64,000 bases of DNA from Streptomyces sp. WM6386 (GTDB lineage: Bacteria; Actinomycetota; Actinomycetes; Streptomycetales; Streptomycetaceae): NCBI RefSeq assembly GCF_000972385.1, contig NZ_JXTE01000015.1, positions 62,001-126,000 of the forward strand, given 5' to 3'. Within the stretch, counting starts at the first letter, position 1; each line of letters starts with the position of its first letter. Shown here piece by piece: positions 33,956-41,803 of the stretch. Below the pieces are notes generated by a model. The model was not told the origin of the DNA. It searched no databases and worked only from the letters and a program-made list of their open reading frames with translations. The position numbers were made by a program, and so were the translations under genes.

Positions 33956-34633
33956 TCAGGTGAAGTCGGGCGCCAACTCGCCCAGAAAGGCCGCGAGGCT
34001 GTGCGGGTCACGGCGGGCGATATTGTGCCCGACGGGGATTTCGTGAACCCGCCAGTCCGGGTCGTCGCGCAACCGGTCGGTCAGGGCCAGAAACGGGCTG
34101 CCGACCCACGCACCACCACTGATGAACGTCCGGCCCGGCGCGCGGCCGGGGTTCCCTTCCAGCCTGATCGACTGGACAAAGCTCGCCATGGGATGCGGCC
34201 GCGCTCGAGGGTCCAGCCCCTCAGGGACCGCGACCCATCGGCCATCGGCGCGGGCGCCGGCTACAAACAGGTCCCGGAAGCTGTCACTGGTCAGCGACCA
34301 ACACGAATCCCCGTCGTTCGGGACATAGGCATCGATGAAGACGAGCTGCTCGAGGCGGTCGCCGAGCCGATCCGCGACTCCGGCGATCACCATCCCGCCG
34401 TAGCTGTGCCCGCACAGCGCGAGGGGTGTTTCGCCGCTCCGTTCAATGATCTCGGCCACCTGGTCGATATGAGTGTCGAGGTTCGGCGGACGGTCCACAT
34501 CGGCCGGGCCGTCCAACTCCAACCCTGCCAAAGTCACCGCCTCGACCTGGTGACCATCTCGACGCAGCTCGGCGGCCACCGAGTCGAACACCCAACCGCC
34601 CTGCCAACCACCCGGCACCATGACGAATTTCAC
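33956..34633 (-). CDS. alpha/beta-fold hydrolase (esterase)
   Basis: The protein reads KFVMVPGGWQGGWVFDSVAA, has the nucleophile elbow LALCGHSYGGMVIAGVADRL (Ser in GHSYGG), LVFIDAYVPNDGDS and the catalytic His in VHEIPVGHNIARRDPHSLAA. This is the compact methyl-esterase/EstC-like group (salicylate/hydroxynitrile-type hydrolases). The triad appears complete. GTG 34633 is chosen for similarity to family starts; ATG 34663 is a longer alternative with GGGGAGG overlapping it. Unknown ester substrate. Confidence 0.85.
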   Translation of the reverse strand: MKFVMVPGGWQGGWVFDSVAAELRRDGHQVEAVTLAGLELDGPADVDRPPNLDTHIDQVAEIIERSGETPLALCGHSYGGMVIAGVADRLGDRLEQLVFIDAYVPNDGDSCWSLTSDSFRDLFVAGARADGRWVAVPEGLDPRARPHPMASFVQSIRLEGNPGRAPGRTFISGGAWVGSPFLALTDRLRDDPDWRVHEIPVGHNIARRDPHSLAAFLGELAPDFT

Positions 34634-34819
34634 CGCGACATCGTAGATCGCGCACCTCCCCATGAGTCCAGCTGCTGGCCGCCTGCCTCGGCACAACCCC
34701 GCCCGGCAGCCGCGAACAGGCACGCCCCGGTAGGCGCCGAAGTGGTCGGCTGGGCCCGGCTGACGTGCGCTTTGAGCTCCGCGTCCCGCAACGCGCGGGC
34801 GGGCGCCAGGACTTCACCG

Positions 34820-35165
34820 AGACCGACTACGCCCGCCTGCTCGATGCCGCACACCAGCCGCTCGGCGGCGGCCAACGTCTTGGTCGCACCTTGAACACGC
34901 ACGTCAGGCACACCAGGCAGGAGCTGACCGAGCCCGCAATCATGGCTGACCCATTACCAGTTGCCGCCACAGGCTCCGGAGTTCCGGAGTTCAACCCGGC
35001 CGCGGCCGTGTGGTCGCACCTGAAGAGCTCCCTGGCCCAACTCACCACACACAGCCTCGACCAGCTAACCCACTGGTGACGTCGCGACCGAAACGGATGA
35101 AGTGCCGCCCGCCTCATCGAGGGTCTTGTCGCCAGGACCGGACTTCACCTGCAACCGCCGTGACC
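34820..35165 (+). mobile_element. IS630-family transposase remnant
   Basis: Rightward frames carry LNTHVRHTRQELTEPAIMAD, GVPEFNPAAAVWSHLKSSLA and QLTTHSLDQLTHW, then after a stop RMKCRPPHRGS/GLIEGLVARTGL. IS630 transposases end with LNTH.S...REL...LPPY.PELNPVEGVWSHLK.SLANL...L..LT..VK.RLKRMQYRP.LI.GF.A.TGL. The catalytic Glu is in EFNPAAAVW; the first two Asp are lost. Confidence 0.75.
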
Positions 35166-35371
35166 CAGCCATCAAAAAAATCTTCAGCAGGTCAACCGGC
35201 GCGTCGTGGGCTGTTGCTGCAACGGCAGGCGTCATCGGCCGAAATCGTGCTGCCTGTTCTGCCCCTCTGGAACGACCATGGGCCCCATCAACGGCTTTCT
35301 CACCCCTGGGCCGTACCCGTAGTGGAGTGCGACCGCCACCCGCACCATGTCCGTGAGCCAAAGAGGATGTA
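35166..35371. other. intergenic
   Basis: Sequence between the IS630 remnant and the DUF5937 regulator, including its promoter. No operator recognised. Confidence 0.3.
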
Positions 35372-36352
35372 ATGCTCCGCATTCATTTCACCCCCCATGA
35401 CCTGCAGAATATTCGAATTCTCCGCAAGCCGGATCCGTTGTGGGAGCTGATCTGCAGTATGTGCCGCCTGGACACAGGACAGGGGCCACTGGAATTCGGC
35501 CACTGGCGTCGCTCAGTTCGCGCCAGAGTGGAGGTCGACCGGGTTCTGGGGGCGGCTCTGCAGCCGTTGCGGACATTGGTTCCCAACATCGGCTACATTC
35601 CCGATTTCCTCACACCTCCGACCACTGGAGGGGAGCTGTCCTACGCACTTGACCTGGTGCGTGGCACCTCGCGAACTCGGCTCGTACGCGAACTGACTCG
35701 GCTCGGTGACAGCCAGGTTCTGCCGAGCTGGACCGTGGCGCTGGGCAGGCCGGGGGACAAAGGACTCGCCATGCTGATCCGCGCACTGGATGTGTACTTC
35801 GGCGCCGCGTTGCAGCCACACTGGTCCCGGATCCGAGCGGTCGTCGGCAATGACATCGACCTGCGCACGCGCACCCTTCTCGACGGGGGCACTCAGGCCC
35901 TGCTCAACGACCTGTATCCGTTGGCCCGTTGGAAGCCCCCTGTCCTGGAGGTCGACTACCCGGTACGGCGTGACCTCCGCCTCGAAGGCCGCGGTCTGCT
36001 CCTCGTCCCGTCCTTCTTCTGCTGGCGCCGAGCCACCGCCCTGGCCGATCCCGCTCTGCCTCCGGTACTCGTCTACCCCGTCGCGAAGACGCCCTTGGAC
36101 GTCGCCCGGGCAACGGGGGACGGCGTTGGACGCCTGCTCGGCCGCACTCGGGCCGCCATCCTGGCCGATGTCGCTCGGCGGGACGGTCGTACCAGCTCCG
36201 AAGTCGCCGAAGCCGTCGGTATCGCCCCGGCCAGCGTGAGTTATCAGATGGACGTTTTGCGGGCCGGAGGACTGGTGGAAAGTCACCGCGCCGGCAAATA
36301 CGTCCTGCACTCGGCAACAGCATTGGGTTTACGGTTACTCGACGTGCGGTGA
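35372..36352 (+). CDS. ArsR-like winged-helix regulator with DUF5937
   Basis: The 326-residue protein starts MLRIHFTPHDLQNIRILRKP then DPLWELICSMCRLDTG, the DUF5937 amino-terminal domain. The carboxyl end holds the winged helix: LGRTRAAILADVARRDGRTS, SEVAEAVGIAPASVSYQMDV and LRAGGLVESHRAGKYVLHSA. This pairing is a common Streptomyces regulator class of unknown ligand. The ATG follows AAAGAGGATGTA. The secreted cutinase-family gene 128 bases downstream on the same strand could be a target. Confidence 0.9.
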   Translation: MLRIHFTPHDLQNIRILRKPDPLWELICSMCRLDTGQGPLEFGHWRRSVRARVEVDRVLGAALQPLRTLVPNIGYIPDFLTPPTTGGELSYALDLVRGTSRTRLVRELTRLGDSQVLPSWTVALGRPGDKGLAMLIRALDVYFGAALQPHWSRIRAVVGNDIDLRTRTLLDGGTQALLNDLYPLARWKPPVLEVDYPVRRDLRLEGRGLLLVPSFFCWRRATALADPALPPVLVYPVAKTPLDVARATGDGVGRLLGRTRAAILADVARRDGRTSSEVAEAVGIAPASVSYQMDVLRAGGLVESHRAGKYVLHSATALGLRLLDVR

Positions 36353-36480
36353 CTGCAACATTTCGAACCCCATTGAACTGTTTGAACTTCGCGTCCACCG
36401 ATGCCAATGTGGCGGCCGTCCTTGCGATTGACTGTTTGAGCCCTGTGCGTTGCACCGGGCCGAACCAGGGGGAAGACCGC

Positions 36481-38118
36481 ATGAGATATTCCGCACGACC
36501 AGGAGGAAACCAGGCGCCGCGCCGCCGGGCGATATGGGCGGGGGTCCTCGCACTGCTGGCCGGACTGTTTTCGACGGCTCAGCTCGCCGGTGCAGACAGC
36601 GCGTCCGCGCTGCCGCCGCCTCCCCAGCCGGCGATGAATTGCGACAAGCCGTGGGTGATCATCAATGCCTACGGCACAGCCGAATATGTGGAACCGGGTG
36701 TGACCACACCGTACGGATCCATCGGCGTGAACGACACCTACGTCCGGGCGGTGACCGCGGAGCTCAACTCGCGGGGAGTGCCAAGCAGCGACATCACCGC
36801 ACGCAATCTGCCCTATCCCGCGTCGGCGATCGACTGGGACCTGCCGTGGCCCCCCTTCCTGGGCGACAATCCGGGACCCGACGACTACTGGGAGTCGATG
36901 TGGAAGGGCCGCGACGAACTGGTCCGTGAGATCGAGTTCTACTCCGACTGCCCGAGCCGCCCGACCTTGGTGCTGATCGGGTACTCGCAGGGTGGACAGG
37001 TGGTCAAGAACTCCCTCGCCAACGCTGCCGTCGCCGGGGACCAGCGCCGTTCCGACTCGGTGGGCGCCGCCATCACCATCGGGGACGCGTCCCGCCACAA
37101 CGGCCAGACCGGGATGGCGCAGAGCAGACAGATGCTGACCCTCAACCGCGACTACCAGGAGACCACCACCACCATCGACCGCGGCGGACTGATGCAGCGG
37201 GTGCCGGTGCCGTCGGTCTTCGCCGGATTCATCGGTGACGGACGGTACTTCGACGTCTGCCGCACCGACGACCTCGTGTGCAACAAGCCGGGACGCCCCG
37301 GCACGGGCAACTGGTTGGCGGAGTTCGGCCTGAGTATCGACGACGGTACGACCAACCCGCCGCACATCGCCTATCGGGACAACGCCCGGGTGAACGGGAA
37401 CCCGGTGATCAGGTGGCAGAACGAGCAAGGTGGACGTGTCGCGGCCGATGTCGCCGACCGTGCCGTCGCCGCGGCGGTCGCCCAGCGGAACATCGTCCAC
37501 CCGCCGCCCGAACCGGAAGTGCCGCCCGGCACCACGCCGGTCGAGATGTGGGCGACCGACGTCAACGTGCGCACGGCCCCGACGACCGACGCCGAGGTCA
37601 CTCATCGGTTCCCCAGCCCCACCACCGTCTACGTGCAGTGCCAGAAGCGCGCCGAGCCGGTGACTGACGGCGGTGTCACCAACGACGTCTGGTCCTATCT
37701 GCCCGTCCAGCACGGCTGGATCAGCAACCTCTATCTGCGCGGCCCCGCATGGATTCCCGGCGTGCCGGAGTGTGCGGGCTCCACTCCCCCGCCCGACCAG
37801 GGGCTCTACCACTGCGACATCGGGGGTGACCCCGAGAGCTGGTGCGCCCGGGTGACCGGCATCGACCCGGGATCGTTCCTCGGCATGTACAACGAACCGG
37901 ACTACGATCACGGGCGCAGTTCGTCCTACCAGGGCCACAACGGCGACGAGCTGATCGTGCTCTGCTGGACGACGGGTGCGGTCGACGCCGACGGCACCGG
38001 CAACCGGTACTGGTTCTTCGCCGACACCGGTGGAGCCCTGCCGGGCGGTTACGTCAACGATCACTACCTGACGACAGGCAAGTTCGCGGACTGGAGCCAG
38101 GTCATCCCACCCTGCTGA
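36481..38118 (+). CDS. secreted cutinase-family esterase with carboxyl-terminal SH3-like region
   Basis: ATG 36481 follows CAGGGGGAAGACCGC. The 545-residue protein has a signal peptide (RRRAIWAGVLALLAGLFSTA, cleavage near residue 45). The cutinase-like domain has CDKPWVIINAYGTAEYVEPG at the front and the nucleophile elbow LIGYSQGGQVVKNSLANAAV with S169. Later come disulfide-rich segments and an SH3-type stretch ATDVNVRTAPTTDAEVTHRF, ending in VIPPC. It likely hydrolyses esters or binds wall polymers outside the cell. The long carboxyl half is unusual for cutinases. A perfect terminator follows. Confidence 0.82.
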   Translation: MRYSARPGGNQAPRRRAIWAGVLALLAGLFSTAQLAGADSASALPPPPQPAMNCDKPWVIINAYGTAEYVEPGVTTPYGSIGVNDTYVRAVTAELNSRGVPSSDITARNLPYPASAIDWDLPWPPFLGDNPGPDDYWESMWKGRDELVREIEFYSDCPSRPTLVLIGYSQGGQVVKNSLANAAVAGDQRRSDSVGAAITIGDASRHNGQTGMAQSRQMLTLNRDYQETTTTIDRGGLMQRVPVPSVFAGFIGDGRYFDVCRTDDLVCNKPGRPGTGNWLAEFGLSIDDGTTNPPHIAYRDNARVNGNPVIRWQNEQGGRVAADVADRAVAAAVAQRNIVHPPPEPEVPPGTTPVEMWATDVNVRTAPTTDAEVTHRFPSPTTVYVQCQKRAEPVTDGGVTNDVWSYLPVQHGWISNLYLRGPAWIPGVPECAGSTPPPDQGLYHCDIGGDPESWCARVTGIDPGSFLGMYNEPDYDHGRSSSYQGHNGDELIVLCWTTGAVDADGTGNRYWFFADTGGALPGGYVNDHYLTTGKFADWSQVIPPC

Positions 38119-38139
38119 AACCGCCGGATGACACACCCA

Positions 38140-38173
38140 CCTGGGGCGGCCGTGCACACGCGGCCGCCCCAGG
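38140..38173 (+). terminator. terminator after the cutinase-family gene
   Basis: CCTGGGGCGGCCG and CGGCCGCCCCAGG form a perfect 13-bp stem around an 8-base loop, 22 bases past the stop. Confidence 0.85.
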
Positions 38174-38299
38174 CACGACGCTTCGAGGCATCTGGTCTCC
38201 TCTCGCCGTCACAGCGGGTCGTGGAACGGCGATTTTCGGCCTCAAAGAGCCTCCCTGGCCCAGGGATTGAGGGTTCACAGATGAACGGGAGTTGGCTAC

Positions 38300-38515
38300 C
38301 CCCGCCCCGGGGCCGCGCCACGGCCGCGGAGCCCGACCCCCGGCCTCTCCCGGTCAGCGGAACCTGGCCTGCCCGGCCCGCCCTCGACGAAGTTGCGCAT
38401 GCCGATCTCGCGGTCCTCGGTGGCGAACAGCCCGGCGAACCCGTTGCGTTCGATCGCGAGCCCGATGGCGAAGGCCTCGTCCGCCTTCACCTGGCCGCCT
38501 GTGAAGACGAGGCCT
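38300..38515 (-). pseudogene. enoyl-CoA hydratase carboxyl-terminal fragment
   Basis: Leftward, GLVFTGGQVKADEAFAIGLA, then IERNGFAGLFATEDREIGMR and NFVEGGPGRP correspond to the end of crotonase-fold enzymes (E......LF.TEDQ.EGM.AF.EKR.P.F). The active-site half is missing. It abuts, head to head, a truncated MFS gene. Confidence 0.65.
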
Positions 38516-38850
38516 TGGCCTTGATGATGACCACCGCGTTCCAGGGTGCGACCTCAGGCCTGCACCGCGATGACACGGGCGTCGCCTCGGCGCTGATCAA
38601 CACCGGCCAGCAAATCGGCGGCTCCATCAGTACGGCGCTCCTGACCACCGTTGCCTCGTCGGCCACGACCGACTACCTGACGTCGCACAAGCCCAGCGCG
38701 CCGGCCGCAGCCCAGGCCGGGGTCGAGGGCTACACGGCCACCCTGGCGTGGGGCTCCGGGTTCTTCGTGGTCGGTGCGGTGATCGCGGCGTTCCTGATTC
38801 CGAATCGGGCCCTGGAGCCGTCCGAGGGCGAGCCCGTGATGGCCCACTGA
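38516..38850 (+). pseudogene. MFS drug-transporter carboxyl-terminal fragment (DHA2 type)
   Basis: ALMMTTAFQGATSGLHRDDT, GVASALINTGQQIGGSISTA and LLTTVASSATTDYLTSHKPS, then LAWGSGFFVVGAVIAAFLIP match the last three helices of 14-helix EmrB/QacA-type exporters (GVASA...T..QIGG..G.A...T). The other eleven helices are absent. Confidence 0.75.
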
Positions 38851-38869
38851 GCCTGGATCCACCCTAGAA

Positions 38870-38933
38870 ATGCCCTGCTACCTGCGATGACTGTTGTCCT
38901 CAGGACACCAATCAGCGCAGGAAAGCAGGGCAT
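38870..38933. repeat. nested inverted repeat
   Basis: ATGCCCTGCTACCTGCG (38870-38886) pairs with CGCAGGAAAGCAGGGCAT (38916-38933); inside the loop TGTCC-TCA-GGACA forms a second stem. It lies between two pseudogenes. It could be a terminator or the remains of a mobile-element end. Confidence 0.5.
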
Positions 38934-39013
38934 CTCGCGGTGGTGGCCGGCCCCCACCGGACGGACGCCCCCTGCCCGCCTTTGCCGTGTGTGGTACCCC
39001 GACCCCACCCTGG

Positions 39014-39027
39014 AAACCGATCGGTTT
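39014..39027. promoter_or_regulatory. TetR-type operator AAACCGATCGGTTT
   Basis: A perfect 14-bp palindrome 33 bases before the start of the TetR pseudogene, as expected for autoregulation. A one-base variant occurs at 23150-23163. Confidence 0.6.
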
Positions 39028-39059
39028 TCTTTTCGTTCGGTTCGCGTTAACCTCGCAGT

Positions 39060-39620
39060 ATGACCACCCAAGTGAGACCAAGCCCCAGGGAGCGGCTGCT
39101 GGAGGCGGCGGCCACGCTCACCTACCGAGACGGTGTCAGCATCGGCATCGACGCATTGTGCAAGGCCGCGGGAGTATCGAAGCGCTCCATGTACCAACTG
39201 TTCGACAGCAAGGACGAACTACTGGCAGCAAGCCTTTGAGGAGCGCGCCACCGCCTTCGTGGCCGGGCTCCTGCCCGCGGCGAACCACGGCGGTTCGCCG
39301 CGCGAGAAGATCCAGCACGTCTTCGAGCAGGTGGAACAGCAGGCGGGCGCACCCGAGTTCCACGGCTGTCGGTACCTGTCCGTGCAGATCGAGCTCAAGG
39401 ACCAGAGCCACCCCGCGAGCCAGGTGGCCCATCGAATCAAGGCGAACCTGACGGCATTCTTCCGCTCCCAGGCCGAAGCGGCCGGCGCGCACGATCCCGA
39501 CCTGCCGGCCCGGCAACTCATCCTGGTCTTCGACGGCGCCAGCGCCCGTGCGGGTATCCAGGCCGACAACCTGACCGGGCTCGTCACCCCTGCGAACAGG
39601 CTCGGAGACCGGGGCGCTCT
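39060..39620 (+). pseudogene. TetR-family regulator, frameshifted
   Basis: ATG 39060 starts MTTQVRPSPRERLLEAAATL then GVSIGIDALCKAAGVSKRSM and YQLFDSKDELLAAS, a complete TetR helix-turn-helix. At about 39233 one extra C causes a TGA (39236-39238); the ligand domain continues in the other frame: FEERATAFVAGLLPAANHGG, EFHGCRYLSVQIELKDQSHP, ARQLILVFDGASARAGIQAD and NLTGLVTP. As it stands only the DNA-binding domain would be made. The true end is unclear after 39600. Confidence 0.8.
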
Positions 39621-39895
39621 CCGAGCCGACAGCGGTCGGCGGCAGGTCTCGCCGACCGCCGAAATGCACGATCTCCCCCAGAGCCCCATCCAACCCGCGA
39701 CCGCCACCTCAATAGCGGGCAGGGATGTCTTCCCTTCTCCACGCCAAGGCCGCGACGAGTAGTGCTGTCTTACCCGGGGCTTTCGAGGCCCCAAGCTCGC
39801 CCGACGCTCGCCACCAGCACCGCAGTGACCACAGCAGCCCGCTCGATGAAGTAGCGCTCCACCGCGCCCTGACCGACGTCGGCGCCACGCACGAT
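39621..39895. other. no gene seen
   Basis: Degraded sequence between the TetR relic and the alcohol dehydrogenase fragment; no frame with recognisable content. Confidence 0.35.
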
Positions 39896-40136
39896 CGCAG
39901 ACAACGCCCTGCGCAGCGACCGGGGCGGCTACTTCGACATCCAGCCGCAGCTACCTACCCAGCGCCGCGGCGGCGAGGACGTCCACGGCAGCTGGTTCGG
40001 CCAGCCATCGTTCGGCGCATACGCGGTGGCCAGCGTCCGCAACGCGGTCAAGGTCGACGACGACGTACCGCTGGACTTCCTCGGCCCTCTCGGCTGCGGT
40101 CTGATGACCGGCGCCGGCACCGCCGTCCGGCGCTGA
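39896..40136 (+). pseudogene. zinc-type (aryl-)alcohol dehydrogenase, middle fragment
   Basis: The frame reads NALRSDRGGYFDIQPQLPTQ then HGSWFGQPSFGAYAVASVRN and AVKVDDDVPLDFLGPLGCGL, MTGAGTAV. Aryl-alcohol dehydrogenases carry FFGQSSFA.YA...RN.VKV..D.PL..L.PLGCG..TGAGAV. The catalytic amino end and the NAD domain are missing. The missing NAD-domain end is the kind of sequence found at 23205-23500. Confidence 0.75.
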
Positions 40137-40211
40137 ATCGCCAGGCCTGGCTGCGCTGCCGTGTATCCGTTCTGGATGTGGGCCCGCCGGGGGCGGTGCA
40201 CTGTGCGCGGA

Positions 40212-40808
40212 TCAGCGGGCGATCGAGATCGCGAAGGGTGCGAATCCGCTGGAGCGATTCACGTGCGGTACGAACAGGATCGCGGCCTCCGTGGCGCGGG
40301 CGGTCTGGATCCCGCCGAGATCAGTGATCCACTTCTTACGCCAGCCGAGGTCGATGAGCAGCTCACGGACGGTCTGCTTGGCCTGTGGGTCGTCGCCGGA
40401 GAGGAAGGCGTCGGGCGCCTGGGTGAGCGTGGCCGGCGCGGTCATCACCGGGAAGAGCATGGTGTTGAGTGTCTTGACGACGCGTGTTTCGGGGAGCGCT
40501 TCCTGGAGTTGCTCGGCGAGGCTTGAGCCGGGGTAGATCAGGTCGGCGGGCAGTCCGTCCGGTCCGTCGACGGTGGCGTTGGAGACGTCGACGAGGATCG
40601 TGTCGCGCAGTTCCTCGCGCAGGGCGACGAGCCCGTCCAGCGAGCCGGCGCCCGGGGTGGCGTTGATGACGATCTGGGCTGTCCGGGCAGCGTCGGCGGC
40701 GGCGCCCGGCGCGCGGTCCGCCACGGTCACCTCATGCCCTGCCCGGGTGAGGGCTGTGGCCAGGTTGCCGCCGACGCGGCCGTTTCCGAGTACTGCGATC
40801 GTGGTCAT
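40212..40808 (-). CDS. F420-dependent NADP reductase-like protein
   Basis: The 198-residue protein has the nucleotide fold TTIAVLGNGRVGGNLATALT followed by RAGHEVTVADRAPGAAADAA, AQIVINATPGAGSLDGL and TRVVKTLNTMLFPVMTAPAT, as in NADPH:F420 oxidoreductases and related single-domain reductases (KA.NT). It lies 36 bases downstream of an IMPase-like gene on the same strand, so the two are probably an operon under the divergent LysR regulator. The exact substrate is unknown. Confidence 0.87.
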   Translation of the reverse strand: MTTIAVLGNGRVGGNLATALTRAGHEVTVADRAPGAAADAARTAQIVINATPGAGSLDGLVALREELRDTILVDVSNATVDGPDGLPADLIYPGSSLAEQLQEALPETRVVKTLNTMLFPVMTAPATLTQAPDAFLSGDDPQAKQTVRELLIDLGWRKKWITDLGGIQTARATEAAILFVPHVNRSSGFAPFAISIAR

Positions 40809-40844
40809 GATGATCTGCTCCTTCGTGCAGATTGTGGTGCGCGG

Positions 40845-41663
40845 TCAGCGGGAGAGGGTGGCGACGGCCTCGGCGTGGACGCCGGGCGCGGCGGCCAGGA
40901 AGCTCTCGCTCTGCGGGGTCCAGGGGCGTCCCTCGGCGTCGGAGATCTGTCCGCCGGCCTCGGTGACGAGCAGCGCTCCCGGCAGCAGGTCCGCGCGGGC
41001 GCCGGCGAACTGCCAGAAGGCGTCGATGCGGCCGGCGGCCACGTTCAGCAGGTGCAGGGTCGCGGGCACGGCGGTGCGGACGACGAGCGCGTCGAAGAGC
41101 ATCGCGGTGATCGAGGAGCCGACGCGCCGCACGACCTTCTCGTCCTCGTCCGGCCGGGCCTGGCTGGTGGCCACGAGGCTCAGGCCGAGGTCCGCGGTCT
41201 CGGAGACGCGCAGCGGCCGGCCGTCGAGGTAGGCGCCCGCGCCGGTGAGCGCGGTGTAGGTCTCGCCGGTCAGCGGCAGGTGGACCGCGGTGAGCACCGG
41301 CTGGTTCTCACGCACGAGGGTGGCGGTCACCGCCCAATCCGGCAGGGCGTGCAGGTGGTTGACGTTGCCTTCGGCCGGATCCACGACCCACCATTCGCCG
41401 GACGGCAGCGCCCCGCCGTCCAGCTCGTCCTCCACCCAGCCGGCGTCCGGGCGCAGGCGTGTGAGGCGGGGGCGCAGGATGTCGAGGGCCGCGTCGTCGT
41501 TGGCGGCGAGTGCGCGCATCAGCTCTTCGCGGGTCTGGTAGCGGACCACCTCGCCGAAGCGCTTGTGCAGCGCCGAGCCGGCCGCGCGTACGGCGATCGC
41601 GGTCTGGCCGAGCAGGTCGGCGTCGGAGGCGGCGGCGTCAGTGGTCTGAAGCGTTTCGGGCAT
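40845..41663 (-). CDS. inositol monophosphatase-family protein with altered motif
   Basis: The 272-residue protein has the sugar-phosphatase fold: WVVDPAEGNVNHLHALPDWA in place of DP.DGT..F, and ARADLLPGALLVTEAGGQIS as second metal motif (usually WD.AAG...V.EAGG), with WVEDELDG for the first Glu. The second Asp of motif A is Glu and the Thr is Asn, a change that seems shared by a Streptomyces subgroup, so activity may differ from classical phosphatases. ATG 41663 has a GGGAGTAACGCC ribosome binding site. It is divergent from LysR and first of a two-gene unit. Confidence 0.87.
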   Translation of the reverse strand: MPETLQTTDAAASDADLLGQTAIAVRAAGSALHKRFGEVVRYQTREELMRALAANDDAALDILRPRLTRLRPDAGWVEDELDGGALPSGEWWVVDPAEGNVNHLHALPDWAVTATLVRENQPVLTAVHLPLTGETYTALTGAGAYLDGRPLRVSETADLGLSLVATSQARPDEDEKVVRRVGSSITAMLFDALVVRTAVPATLHLLNVAAGRIDAFWQFAGARADLLPGALLVTEAGGQISDAEGRPWTPQSESFLAAAPGVHAEAVATLSR

Positions 41664-41762
41664 GGCGTTACTCCCGTGTGAGGAGGGGTGATGAGGAGGC
41701 CGATCGGACCACGCTGTGCGTTCCGTCTTGCGCTCTCATCTCGAAGGTATAGAGCCCTCCAA

Positions 41763-41783
41763 TTAACTTCAAATGCATGTTAA
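41763..41783. promoter_or_regulatory. LysR-type operator TTAAC-N11-GTTAA
   Basis: Perfect 5-bp arms separated by 11 bases, matching the T-N11-A rule, in an AT-rich island between the divergent IMPase-like and LysR genes. It overlaps an in-frame ATG at 41777, which argues for ATG 41804 as the LysR start. Confidence 0.75.
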
Positions 41784-41803
41784 GCACGGCTAGGATTACT
41801 CAC

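Noticed and set aside
36283-38157. A 624-codon leftward open frame
   Set aside because: Antisense to the cutinase-family gene; it has no recognisable motif.
38128-38515. The open frame that extends the MFS fragment leftward as one protein
   Set aside because: The extension is antisense to an enoyl-CoA hydratase fragment and does not look like transporter sequence.
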